Shown here: in pieces, positions 21,355 through 29,925 of the stretch
Layout of the letters: each line of letters begins with the position of its first letter
How positions within the stretch are numbered: position 1 is the first letter of the stretch
From: Mesostigma viride
Taxonomy: Eukaryota > Streptophyta > Mesostigmatophyceae > Mesostigmatales > Mesostigmataceae
Length of the DNA stretch: 33,815 bases
Reading direction: 5' to 3'
Assembly: GCA_009746045.1 (NCBI GenBank)
Contig: RPFO01000789.1
Coordinates: 1 to 33,815, forward strand
Made by a program: the position numbers and the translations under genes
The notes under the pieces: generated by a model
What the model saw: only the letters and a program-made list of their open reading frames with translations
Told to the model about the DNA's origin: nothing
Database searches by the model: none

Positions 21355-24300
21355 CTGGGGGGGGGGGGGAGAGGGGAACGGGGGACGGGCGTGGGTGGGT
21401 GGGTGGGAGGCAGCCAGGGGGGTAAGTAGAGAGCGAATGAAGAATGCATGATCGTGGTGGTGGTGGTGGTGGTGGGAAGGACAGATAGGACATACTACTA
21501 TGAGGGCATATAAGGCCTGTAATGACATCTAGGCGGGGTAACCGTACATATACATTTTCAGTGGTTTTCCATTTGCGGGTATTTCCTCGTAAATGGTGGG
21601 AGAGCGATCGCAGCAATGGTGCTCACCACTAGACACTCCCGGCCAGTTAGGCTCGAAACACACGCCCTGATCAAGCAAGTTGTTTCCGGCCCCACCGTCT
21701 AGGTCATCTAGTCGCTCTACACGTAAGCCAGCCATAATTTCAATGCACAAGGCTACACATTTCCATCATCATTCATATTCATCATCCTGAACGACTCGAA
21801 CACGCGGACAAGATAACGGCATGCTCGAGCTACCATGGTCCGGATTCTCCCGATTTCTGGCCTGCGCTGGTTGTCTCCTTGATATACAACTCTTGATGAC
21901 AGTTGCTATTAATACCAGGTTTCCCAGGAACCACCGAGTAGCTGACATATTGCACAGGCTCCTACCCATGAGAAAGCCAGCTCAGGCTTGGCAATCAGTA
22001 CAAGTTACACTTCTATGGCAGGAATGATTGACAACAAGTTCCACTTCTTCTGTCGATTAGGAGATGATTTCTTCTCTCGAATAGGAGATAGCTTCTTCTA
22101 TCGAATGGGTAGTTGATTACTCGTCACTTAATGGGCAAGCAACACAGCAGATGCAATTTTTCAATCCACCCATTTTCTTGCGAATCTGGAAGAATTCACT
22201 GCTACCGATGCACTCGCGCAAAACGAAAAGGCGAACAACGCTTCTCAGTAGTTACCAATCAAGCTTATCTACCACCCCTCAGCCTTATTAATGGTCGATC
22301 CTATGAACCAATCGAATCATCCTAGCGGGCACCCCCCACAACGCACTCAAGCGTCACCTACCACACTCAACTATTCAATATATTGTTGTACAATATTACA
22401 CTGTACATTATTTTGTTTTCTCTCTCTTGAAGCAAATCTCTCTTGGAGCACTACGGCTTCTCAAGGCAACTTCGCAAAGGGGGTATGCTTGCTTGCGATA
22501 GTGCTGTTGTCTTCTAGGTAAAGGCTAGGCTTCAAAAAGCAAACGCATATCAAAAGGGGGTTGGCTTGCTTGCAATAGTGCTGTTGTCTTCTAGGTAGAG
22601 GCTAGGCTTCACAAAGCAAACCCCTAATGAAATGGGGTTGGCTTGCGATAGTGTTGCTTACGGGAACGAATCCATGATTGGAGCGAGCATAACCCACCAC
22701 ACACTCGACGGCAGTCGCCATCGCGCGCTCAAACAGCGGGAAGCGCGACAGGTCAGGGGCATCGATGTCGTCCACGCGGGACGACGACCCCTCCACGTAC
22801 ATATGCGGCTCCTCACTGGGGGGAACAAGACGACGCGCTTGCAGCCGACCACCTGGGGAGCAACCACAGGAAATACACGACCACACATAAACACGTGAGA
22901 CAGCTGACCAGTTAACAAAACGACGGCAGTTCAGGGAACAGGACACCCGTTACGAGAATAATGCGCAGCCATGGGACCACGAGGGAAGAGGATGACACGC
23001 CCAAAACAGCCGACCACCCAAGGCAGCAACACACAGCCACACAAGGTCACGAAAACAGGCAAACACACACAGGGTAAGCACGTGCCAACGCGAGACAGCC
23101 GACCGGTGAGGGCAGGTGAGGTAAATGCTGTTGAATAAATTGGGGGCGGGCGGGGGGGGGGGAGAGGATGGCGCGCTTGCAGGCCGACCAACTGAAAAGA
23201 AGACATTCACACAAACGAAGATGAGGGACAGCTGACTGTCTAAGAGAACAATGGAAGGGATGTGCTGTAACAGAGGGGGGGGGGGGGGGAGAGGAGGGGG
23301 GACAGGACTGCATGCTTGCAGCTGCTCGCCTGGGAGCGAACAAAACGAATGCATACATCACAAATAACGAACATGATTGCGTACTACGAACAGAATATAA
23401 ACAGAACATCATAGGAAGTAAAACACTACAATCGTGATAAAATAGTATTGTACTAATACCACTCGTAGTAATATTAAACATGCACATGTGAGAGAGGCCG
23501 ACCAGTGATGCGGGCATGTTATGCATGGACAGCCGGCAAATGACTCGAGCGTCAACAAGCTGGCCATTGGCATGAAATGCGTGATAGAGCTAACAGTAGT
23601 AAAAGAGTTTACTCATTACTGGAGCGAGCAGTGGTAAAAGAGTTTACAAGAGCGAGCAGTGGTAAAAGAGTTTACTGGAGCGAGCAGTGGTAAAAGAGTT
23701 TACTGGAGCGAGCAGCGGCAAAAGAGTTTACGGGAGCGAGCAGTGGCAAAAAGAGTTTACTGGAGCGAGCAGTGGTAAAAGAGTTTACTGGAGCGAGCAG
23801 TGGCAAAAAAAGTTTACTGGAGCGAGCAGTGGTAAAAGAGTTTACTGGAGGGAGCAGTGGCAAAAGAGTTTACTGAAACGGGCATGCAGGACACGATTCA
23901 GCTCATCGGCCACAAGGCACATGCTGTTGTCCTCAGAGAAGAAATACACCGGCATAGGAATTAGGTAAGTAAGTACCTAGCAAAGGTATACCGTTGAAGG
24001 CAAGTCTTAAGAGACCCGTGGTATTGTGCATGGCCAAGGTAATGGATGCTGCGCAAATAATTACCGCATATGTCAGTATGTGTGCGCATATGTCAGTATG
24101 CCTTTTTCCGGTGAAATGGGTGTTTTTTTTTATTTCCATATATGTTTCCATATATGTTAGTATGCCTACCAACCAGCTTAGCAGATGAGCCAATTCATAG
24201 GTGCTAAACCTACTAGTATAAATTCAAACCTTGCATCGCATCACGCGTCATCACCCGCCTGCGCCCGCATTATGGCATCATCCGGCAGCCCCTCCCAAGC

Positions 24301-26070
24301 CCTAGCGTGGTTGGATTCCCATCATTGCATACTTGCACGCTTTCCGTCACGTCAAGGTGCACTCGCAGCTGCCACCCTGATGAACATCCGCCTCCCAGCC
24401 AAACTGTTTTACCTGTGTAGCACTAACAAGAAAACATAGTACTGAATCCCCGCCCACGTGCATGAGCACCTTTTCCTGGTCATCCACGATGCCACAGTGC
24501 GTCCGCAGCTGCCCATCAAACACGGCGAGTATACAACGCAATTTGTCAGTTGATATATTGGGATGCTCCTCCTATATCTATCCCATGTTGGCCTATCATC
24601 CTCCTGAGTCCTGAGTCCGCTCGCTACCTGCATAGATACTGCATACACTCTGCAGTATGTATGCGTTAGCTATGGCCCGGGATCCATGAAGCTCACTGTA
24701 ATGGTCACTGTATATCATCACTGTAATGATTCACCACTGCCCACCTCATGGAAACCACTAACCCATACACCAACATGACCCAATATTCCAAATACTTGCG
24801 AATCGTGACCCACCCACCTGCGTGAGCACGTTGTCCAAGCCTTATTCGCCCAACAGGTTCCAAACGACCAAAATCAACACGCGCATTTCATTCCTTCGCC
24901 CATCCCCACCCACCCGCGTGAGCCCTTGTCCACGATGTCACAGTGCGCCCACAGCTGCCTGTCTAAAAGAATTACCTACCTAAAAGGTCCCAATCCAACC
25001 AAAATGGACAGACGCGTTTCATTCATTCCCTCGCACCCACCTGCGTGAGCACGTTGTCCATGATGTCGTAGTGCGTCCACAGCTGCGTGCGCGCCGACGT
25101 CACCCTCAGCACCGAGCTGTGGTACTCCTCCAGCTCGTAGAGCAGCCCCTCGAACAAGTTTAAGTCCCCAGCGAGTCCAGGGAAGAGTGCCCGCACGTCT
25201 GAGGCCGTCCTTGCCGCCTCCTTGCCCTTGCCCGGGACGACCGAGCGCAGGTACAGACACTCACGAAGGTTATTATTAGATCGTCCAAGAGGGCCGCTGC
25301 CCCCATCCGGAACTGCGTGATCCGTGAGATGATGGGGACTGTCATTCATGCACTCGCGGTTATTGGCGTGGGGTTGATGGGGAACGACCTTCCCACCCGC
25401 CGGCTGGTTGCTGGCGTCAGGATGGCACACTCCACCACCGGGAACAGACTCCCTAGTAGCTTGGCTGTCATTGCCCACATAGCACGTGGCGCCCTTGACT
25501 CCCACATCACCTTCCCCCGCGTAGCGCCTAGGCTTCGCAGATCCTAGGGCTTCGCAAGGCACACCCCTACCATCCAAGCGATCTTGTACCCCCGCCCCTA
25601 CGCCCGGTGCACTTTGCGCCCCCCCCCCGCGCATCGCTCTCCCGATGCACCCTCTCCTGACCCGCGGCCTGCGTCACCATCACGAACTCGCTCCCCCTTA
25701 TCTTGACCGCCCTCCCCCTTGCGTTCCTGATGGGCTCCCCCGCAGGGCACAGCGCGTGCCGCCGCGACGCAGCGCGCCACAAACTCCCCAAAGCCCATGT
25801 CCACGAACGCAAAATTCTTGGGCGTGTTGGCCGGCCGGTGGCCCGCCAGGTCCACCACGCGCGCGCCAATGCCGCCAAAACTTGCCACCTGTCCCACCGC
25901 GCACACGTGCACACGCACAACGCGGTCTGTGCCGACGGCCTCCACCAAATAGTCCAGGTCGCGCCACCTGGCGACGCAGGGGCCCAGGTCAAGGCCCGAC
26001 AGAACCACGGGCTGCCCCCGCAGGAAAATCTCCCGGAAACTCTCGCGGGTGATGTTGGAAACGCGCGGCA
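20599..26070 (-). CDS. TYW5: JmjC hydroxylase, TYW5 type (multi-exon)
   Basis: TYW5 is an Fe(II)/2-oxoglutarate JmjC oxygenase that hydroxylates wybutosine at position 37 of tRNA-Phe to hydroxywybutosine. Exons on the minus strand: 26070 to about 25620 (VPRVSNITRESF, QPVVLSGLDLGPCVARW, VRVHVCAVG, NFAFVDMGFGEFV), 25259-25041 (LYLRSVV, TQLWTHYDIMDNVLTQ), 22852-22698 (VVGCKRVVLF, YVEGSS, IDAPDLSRFPLFERA) and 21354-20599 (LHPGDALFIPSLWFHN, SVGVNVFWRGLP, EWYDRKDIYGNKD, end). The iron triad is intact: HxD in WTHYD (His 25073-25071, Asp 25067-25065) and distal His in LWFHN (21312-21310). Order and spacing follow animal TYW5 closely. Odd points: a one-base frame break in the 22698-22852 exon, a roughly 115-residue insertion in the last exon, and uncertain N-terminus and first donor. 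Introns carry exon-edge echoes. Confidence 0.88.
21425..21516 (-). repeat. Echoes of TYW5 last-exon 5' edge
   Basis: On the minus strand GATCATGCATTCTTCATTCG (21429-21448 region) parallels GGCGATGCCCTCTTCATTCC of the exon start. TATGCCCTCATAGTAGTATG (about 21490-21511) is a more distant copy. In translation DHAFFIRSLL and YALIVVCPIC mirror GDALFIPSLW. A (CAC)n tract at 21453-21474 separates them. Confidence 0.75.
21555..21886 (-). repeat. Dispersed repeat, uninterrupted copy in TYW5 intron
   Basis: The opposite-strand copy of 13682-13747 plus 14072-14353, contiguous here. It carries TGGTAGCTCG once, which shows the pre-insertion state of the LINE at 13748-14071. It is sense to the TYW5-like gene. 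Confidence 0.9.
22035..22110 (+). repeat. 28-bp repeat TCTCGAATAGGAGATAGCTTC
   Basis: Three imperfect copies of CTTCT.TCGA.TAGGAGAT..CTT in the TYW5 intron between the last two coding exons. The rest of 21890-22430 shows nothing else except the donor echo near 22320. Confidence 0.75.
22318..22358 (-). repeat. Echo of the 22698 donor
   Basis: On the minus strand GTGACGCTTGAGTGCGTTGT then GGGGGGTGCCCGCTAG parallels GCGACTGCCGTCGAGTGTGT then GGTGGGTTATGCTCGCT at 22725-22685. The donor GTG|GTGGGT has become TTG|TGGGGG. It lies about 360 bp downstream of the true donor. Confidence 0.7.
22430..22650 (+). repeat. About 85-bp tandem repeat GGCTTCACAAAGCAAAC
   Basis: Three copies. Each has CTAGGCTTC.CAAAGCAAAC, then an A/T-rich stretch, then GGGGTTGGCTTGCTTGC.ATA and GTGCTGTTGTCTTCTAGGTA. 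It lies just downstream, in gene sense, of the 22698 donor. Related GGCTTCACAAGGCAAACCC motifs occur near 13183, 25545 and 5723. Confidence 0.88.
22698..22852 (-). CDS. TYW5: TYW5-like exon with a one-base frame break
   Basis: The acceptor is CTCCCCAG|GTGGTC, joining TQ to VVGCKRVVLFPP; the donor is TGTGTG|GTGGGT. The first part (KRVVLFPP) and the second (EEPHMYVEGSSSR with DDIDAPDLSRFPLFERA) match the family but lie in different frames. The exon is 155 bases where 156 would keep phase 0 on both sides. The shift falls at a run of six C (22818-22823; G on the plus strand). It is either a sequencing or assembly error in the homopolymer or a real inactivating deletion. Confidence 0.9.
22965..23350 (-). 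repeat. Three echoes of the 22852 acceptor
   Basis: In plus orientation the true edge is ACGCGCTTGCAGCCGACCAC then CTGGGGAGC. Copies: ACACGCCCAAAACAGCCGAC then CACCCAAGGCAGC (22996-23028), GGCGCGCTTGCAGGCCGACC then AACTGAAAAG (23169-23198), and TGCATGCTTGCAGCTGCTCG then CCTGGGAGC (23309-23336). Two copies are preceded by a G-run and GAGAGGA. The spacing is about 140-170 bp because of inserted G-tracts. Confidence 0.88.
23595..23885 (+). repeat. 28-bp minisatellite GGTAAAAGAGTTTACTGGAG
   Basis: About ten copies of a 28-30 bp unit ending CGAGCAGT, each holding the small inverted repeat GTAAA-AGAG-TTTAC. Variants include GGCAAAAGAG and GGCAAAAAAAG. It lies in the TYW5 intron between 22853 and 25040. 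Peptide repeats here are not a gene. Confidence 0.96.
23890..24440. other. Intronic, nothing recognised
   Basis: The rest of the same TYW5 intron. It contains short duplications (GCATATGTCAGTATG twice near 24067-24100; CCATATATGTT twice near 24138-24158). No exon of the JmjC fold is missing here, because the family alignment is contiguous from TQ to VVGCKR. Confidence 0.6.
24440..24970 (-). repeat. Three echoes of the 25041 donor
   Basis: In plus orientation the true edge is CACCTGCGTGAGCACGTTGT then CCATGATGTCGTAGTGCGTC. Copies: CACCCGCGTGAGCCCTTGTC then CACGATGTCACAGTGCGCCC (24910-24950), CACCTGCGTGAGCACGTTGT (24827-24846), and CACGTGCATGAGCACCTTTT then a GTGCGTCCGCAGCTG stretch (24455-24510). 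In translation GQLRTHCGIVDD mirrors TQLWTHYDIMDN. The 24827 copy keeps an intact CAG|GTGGGTGGGT donor. Confidence 0.92.
25041..25259 (-). CDS. TYW5: TYW5-like exon with iron-binding HxD
   Basis: 219 bases, 73 codons, phase 0 at both ends. It encodes CLYLRSVVPGKGK, DVRALFPGLAGDLNLFE, YHSSVLRVTS and TQLWTHYDIMDNVLTQ with the HxD metal-binding pair. The donor is CACGCAG|GTGGGT. The acceptor CGTGAG|TGT lacks a pyrimidine tract but is backed by echoes at about 25341-25375 and 25435-25465 (spacing about 93 and 95 bp) sharing AATAACC..CGAGTG. Confidence 0.9.
25620..26070 (-). CDS. TYW5: TYW5-like N-terminal JmjC exon
   Basis: Encodes VPRVSNITRESFREIFLRGQ, PVVLSGLDLGPCVARWRDLD, YLVEAVG, VVRVHVCAVGQV and NTPKNFAFVDMGFGEFVARC, matching the start of animal TYW5 in order. 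An extra loop of about 20 residues follows CAVGQV. The acceptor is probably CACGCCAAG|TG, supported by echoes GCAGGTGCCGG.AAGG near 26155-26180 and GCCGCGCTTGTCCAACAAC near 26093-26112. The donor is not certain: the frame stays open to 25598 with Gly/Arg-rich residues, and donor choice decides how it meets the next exon. Confidence 0.82.
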
Positions 26071-26118
26071 CTTGGCGTGGGCATGCGTGCCTGTTGTTGG
26101 ACAAGCGCGGCGTCTCCC

Positions 26119-28251
26119 TCAGAGCCGCTCTAGGCGGTGACGGTCCTTCCGGCACCTGCCTTTGACCCGCTTGCCAACTGTAGTTTGACCAGCACGGAAC
26201 ATGGCGTGGGCCACCTCCAGGAGGCAGCCTTTGCGAGACGCCAAGTCCCTCCTCCATGCCATCTTCTTCCTCCAGGCCATGGACCTGAGGAAGGTCCCCC
26301 TCCCCCGCCTCCAGGCCATTACCCTGTGGATGGGCCCCCTCCCCCCCACCCCTTCGTAGCGCCGCCGGTGATTCATCATGGCTTTGGCGCGCTCAGCATA
26401 AGGGTTTGCGTCTGCCACTGCCACCGCTGCCCCCAGCACCGCGGATGGCGACCCGGAGAGTGCTGGCGCCATCAACCCACTAGCTAACGCTCGCGTCGGC
26501 GCTGACACTGCTGCTCTTTGCCCACGCGCGGTTGCTGGTGGGGACGCCACGGTGGATGCCGCTAGCCCACTCGCTGTTGCCGGTGCTGGCGCAGCCGCTG
26601 GTGCCACTAACCGACTTGCAAACGACACCGTGGCAGGCCGTGCCTCCCCGCCCCCGCTGCCGCCGCCACCGCCGCCAACGTCATCGCTGCCGCCGCCACC
26701 GCTCGCCTTGCTACCACCAATGCCACCCGCGCGACTGCCGGGGAAGAATTCTGAGCCCACAGCTTCGCAATACAACTCCGTTTCCATGGGGGTTGGATTC
26801 TGAAAATGTTGGCCCCCGATGCCGTGATGCTGATGCTTGGCCTGCGGGCCCTTGCGGGCACCAGCTGCAGGCATCGGGGACTTGGCAGGATGCTGACTAC
26901 TGGGAAGGGGCTTCCCCCCCGCAGCTGCCACCCGCTGCTGCTCTCGCTGGGAGCGCTTGGGCGCGCGATGTGGGCACACGCTGGACGCCACCCAGTCAAA
27001 CCGGACGCCAGCTGGCGCATCCTCCGGGGAAGGCACAAACCGGACGCCAGCCGGCGACTCTTCTTCACTCTCCACGGCAGGGCAGACGCGAGCCCCCTCT
27101 TCCCCGTCCCCACTTTCACAGGCCTCCCCGTCGCCGCGCTGCCCCCGGACTCCCAACAGGGTACAACAGGTACGGAAACCAACATCGCCCGTGCAAGGCT
27201 CGGCTAGAGGTGGAGCCTCCGTGCAGGGTTTGCTGTGCGAAACCTTCGTGCTGGCTTGATCCCCCGGCTTGCCCGTTCCATCCTGCTCAGCGCCTGTGCT
27301 GCGAGCGCTGTCCATGCCTGAGATCCCAGACGCACCATCAGTGCACCTAGCCTCCGACACATTGTTGATGGTTGAGGAATCAGACACACCGTCATGGCTT
27401 CTAGCCTCCGACACGCCATCAGTACTTCTAGCCTCCGACACACTGTTCGTGCCAGAGGTTGTGGACACACCGCTACTCTGCTTGGTTTCCCGCCCGCCAT
27501 TGGTTTGTTGAGTGCCCGCGGCGGCGCGGCGGCATCCTCCCTCGGATGCAAATGACGCCGCCAGCTGGCACGCACGCTCCCTCGCAGTGTCGGACGCAAT
27601 AACCAGAGGGATGGCCACCGCGCCATAGGCTGGCCGGTCGCACGTGCGCGCTGGTGACTGCCCACGCTCGTGCGCACAAGCAAGCGGCGCCGGGTTCCCC
27701 ATACGGAACAAAGGTTCCGTAGTACCCTCTTGGCAGGGTTCAGGAGTACCCGTTTGAGAGGGTTCAGAAGTACCCGTTTGAGAGGGTTCAGAAGTACCCG
27801 TCTCGCAGGGCGCGTCATGCGACCTCTGTGCATGCGACCTCTGCGCCGCATCAGTCTCTTTCCGTGTTGGTATTTGTGATGCAGGCGCGGTATTAGACAG
27901 ACTCTGCGCCTGCGCATTACATGAAGACTCTTCGATGAGTGTCAGCGTCTGCCATGCACTAGACAAGCCTCTCCCACATGCTTGTGATGCAGGACTAGAC
28001 AGCCTCTTCGACGAATCCATCTGCGTTGGCGTGTGGGACGCGTCCATCTCTGTGACGGAAGGCAGACCAAACAGCTCACCCGTGAACAGAGTAGCAGGAG
28101 GTCGAGTCTGTGTAGTACAGGGCGCAGCGCCAAAGACCTTGCCCGTGCGCCGGTGCGGGTCCAACAAACCCGCAAGCGCCGCCTCCGCCTTCACACGCTC
28201 TGCTAGGGAGGGCGGGGCCAGCAGTACAGGGATCCATCCGGCGTCCGTCAT
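26119..28251 (-). CDS. Long low-complexity ORF, possible N-terminal extension of TYW5-like gene
   Basis: 710 codons, ATG at 28251, on the same strand and directly upstream of the JmjC exon. It opens MTDAGWIPVLLAPPSLAERV with VKAEAALAGLLDPHR, which looks folded, and then becomes Ser/Thr/Gly/Ala-rich. It has internal peptide repeats (SQTGTSEP three times; DGVSEARS-type five times; SPAGVRFV/APAGVRFD) and Gly and Ala runs. I recognise no domain. The last 60 codons (MAWRRGRG, SMAWRKKMAWRR) derive from a purine-rich repeat and are probably intron. It may be a first exon of the JmjC gene or a separate gene; I could not find a donor in matching phase. Confidence 0.4.
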   Translation of the reverse strand: MTDAGWIPVLLAPPSLAERVKAEAALAGLLDPHRRTGKVFGAAPCTTQTRPPATLFTGELFGLPSVTEMDASHTPTQMDSSKRLSSPASQACGRGLSSAWQTLTLIEESSCNAQAQSLSNTAPASQIPTRKETDAAQRSHAQRSHDAPCETGTSEPSQTGTSEPSQTGTPEPCQEGTTEPLFRMGNPAPLACAHERGQSPARTCDRPAYGAVAIPLVIASDTARERACQLAASFASEGGCRRAAAGTQQTNGGRETKQSSGVSTTSGTNSVSEARSTDGVSEARSHDGVSDSSTINNVSEARCTDGASGISGMDSARSTGAEQDGTGKPGDQASTKVSHSKPCTEAPPLAEPCTGDVGFRTCCTLLGVRGQRGDGEACESGDGEEGARVCPAVESEEESPAGVRFVPSPEDAPAGVRFDWVASSVCPHRAPKRSQREQQRVAAAGGKPLPSSQHPAKSPMPAAGARKGPQAKHQHHGIGGQHFQNPTPMETELYCEAVGSEFFPGSRAGGIGGSKASGGGGSDDVGGGGGGSGGGEARPATVSFASRLVAPAAAPAPATASGLAASTVASPPATARGQRAAVSAPTRALASGLMAPALSGSPSAVLGAAVAVADANPYAERAKAMMNHRRRYEGVGGRGPIHRVMAWRRGRGTFLRSMAWRKKMAWRRDLASRKGCLLEVAHAMFRAGQTTVGKRVKGRCRKDRHRLERL

Positions 28252-28437
28252 GAGCCCAGGGTGGACAGGTCTTGTTCTTGCTCGCCCACAACACTAGCAA
28301 CACACGACCGTGTTGGCGACAGCGATTTCCCCACCCCACCTTGGCCACTGCGTGTGCCTCATGAATTGATGGACACGTAGGCTCCACCACACAGGCAGCG
28401 CCGGTGCTGCTGGCTTCGCTTCTCGGCTACGCCTCTG

Positions 28438-28512
28438 CCAACTGTCGTTTGGTGAAGCCTCAAACGTCGCTCGGTTAAGCCTCAAAAGTCCCTCGGTTAA
28501 GCCTCAGCCAAT
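28438..28512. repeat. Tandem repeat across the DUF167 stop codon
   Basis: Three copies of a 24-bp unit containing CTCGGTTAAGCCTCA (variants TTGGTGAAGCCTCA), so the in-frame TAA is duplicated downstream of the true stop. It is a small parallel to the exon-edge echoes in the neighbouring genes. Confidence 0.8.
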
Positions 28513-29168
28513 GCCAGTTCCAACTTGCCCACGACGCTCGCGAAAGTGACGCCCCGCTCCCCACCCCCCGCGACCACCGCGGTCTTGCTCCGGTTCTTCC
28601 CCCCACCGTGCAGCAACGACACCTGTCCCTTGGGCAGGCCGAGAATATCGGCTAGCACCCGTACGAGCTCGAGGTTGGCTTCCCCGTCCTGCGGTTTTGC
28701 TGCCAGACGCACACCGATATCCCCCTGAGCCTCGTCAAGTCCGGTCACCGCCGAGTCCTTTGCGCCAGGCTTCACCAGGACCTTGATGTGGATGGCGCCC
28801 CCGTTGGGGCTCTCTGTGACACACCCGCACGCGACGAGCTTGCTGATGGGACCGGTGGCTTGTTTGCGATGGGGATGTTCGGAGTTGGGGCGGCCCGGGG
28901 GAGTTGAGACGCTGCCCACGCCAGCACCGCTGCTATTTTTAGACGCTTTCGTGTTGGTGCTCCGGCCCACGCTTATGCTGCCACTGCTGCCGCCCTTGGC
29001 TGGCCGTGGATCGGGCATCAACGGTTGCGGGCACACGGCGGTGTATAGAGGTGCCCGGCGCGTGAACCTGCGGGGTGGAAGCTTGCCACCCGCTTGAACC
29101 CGCGTCCGCACGGAGGGGTACTGCAGAGCTGGACAATGCGTGGACCTGGGGGGGATGAGCGAGGGCAT
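28497..29168 (-). CDS. DUF167 / UPF0235 (C15orf40-like) protein
   Basis: A complete intronless frame of 223 codons, TAA at 28499-28497. The DUF167 domain spans residues about 124-202: AIHIKVLVKPGAKDSAVTGL, IGVRLAAKPQDGEANLELVR, ADILGLPKGQVSLLHGGGKN and RSKTAVV. These match the family pattern VKPGAK, L.A.P.DG.AN and G..SR.K, with NRSK for the last. The biochemical role of the family is unknown. The start is taken at 29168: the first 45 residues are Arg/Ser/Pro-rich without acidic residues, like an organelle-targeting peptide, whereas the frame above (to 29339) is repeat-encoded. Met at 29038 is an alternative. Residues 55-115 are a low-complexity linker. It lies 246 bp upstream of the long ORF on the same strand. 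Confidence 0.92.
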   Translation of the reverse strand: MPSLIPPRSTHCPALQYPSVRTRVQAGGKLPPRRFTRRAPLYTAVCPQPLMPDPRPAKGGSSGSISVGRSTNTKASKNSSGAGVGSVSTPPGRPNSEHPHRKQATGPISKLVACGCVTESPNGGAIHIKVLVKPGAKDSAVTGLDEAQGDIGVRLAAKPQDGEANLELVRVLADILGLPKGQVSLLHGGGKNRSKTAVVAGGGERGVTFASVVGKLELALAEA

Positions 29169-29175
29169 ACGGCAT

Positions 29176-29330
29176 TGGCGAGGGGGGAGGACGGCAGAGG
29201 CGAAGGGGGGAGGGAGGCAGAGGTGAGGGGGGGCGGAAGGCAGAGGCGAGGGTGGGAGGAAGGCAGAGGTGAGGGGGGCAGGACGGCGGAGGCCAGACTT
29301 GGGCAAAAAGGCAGGGGCGAGACTGGGGTA
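29176..29330 (+). repeat. G-rich minisatellite GGCAGAGGCGAGGG
   Basis: Five copies of a 26-29 bp unit (GGAGG.AGGCAGAGG.GAGGGG) just upstream of the DUF167 start. Such purine-rich DNA next to a promoter could affect melting, but no promoter element is recognised. Pro/Leu-rich minus frames come from it. Confidence 0.9.
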
Positions 29331-29428
29331 GAGGGTCACTCAAAGAGCCGTTATATGAAGGAAACTTTGGGCTCTTGGGCGCGGAGCCAGTGCCAAACAC
29401 ATCTGGAGTGATAGAGTCACTCAAAGGG

Positions 29429-29652
29429 GGTACAGCTAAATGCTTTACCTACAGCGACAAAAGGTATAGCTAACTGCTTGATCTACAGCGACAAAAGGTA
29501 TAGCTAACTGCTTGAACTACAGCGACAAAAGGTATAGCTATCTGCTTGACCTACAGCTACAGAAGGTATACCAACTGCTTGAACTACAGCGACAAAAGGT
29601 ATAGATAACTGCTTGACCTACAGCTACAGAAGGTATAGCTAACTGCTTGACC
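29429..29652 (+). repeat. 34-bp minisatellite GGTATAGCTAACTGCTTGA
   Basis: Seven copies of a 34-bp unit ending CTACAGCGACAAAA or CTACAGCTACAGAA. The two endings alternate in the last copies, which suggests duplication of a two-unit block. Confidence 0.95.
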
Positions 29653-29734
29653 TTACACCCTGATTCACCCTAGATTGTCTGCCATGGAACAGGCGTGCGG
29701 TCAGGGAGTAAGTCACCGCCGAGAAGAACAGGAG

Positions 29735-29925
29735 CTGATAGGGGGAAGAGAGAACGGGAGATTATAGGGGGAAGAGAGCGGTGGGTGATGGGGGAAGAGA
29801 GAGGTGGGTGATGGGGGAAGAGAGTGGTGGATGATGCGGGAAGAGAGCGGTGGATGACAGGGGGAAGAGAGAACGGGAGATTATAGGGGGGATAGAGAAC
29901 GGGAGATTATAGGGATCATAGGAGG
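29735..29925 (+). repeat. GGGGGAAGAGAG minisatellite
   Basis: About seven copies of a 24-30 bp purine-rich unit with two variants: GAACGGGAGATTATAGGGGG and CGGTGGGTGATGGGGGAAGA. From 29930 to 31100 I see no gene; frames of 60-107 codons have no recognisable domain. Confidence 0.93.

Noticed and set aside
25598-26257. Taking ATG at 26257 as the TYW5 start
   Set aside because: The residues before VPRVSN look like intron sequence with acceptor echoes, and the exon more likely begins near 26070; it is not excluded.
28076-28390. Segment encoding VEPTCPSIHEAHAVAK before AAG|GTGGGG on the minus strand, a possible upstream exon
   Set aside because: It looks exon-like, but I could not find an acceptor or a phase that joins it to the ORF at 28251, and I recognise no family.
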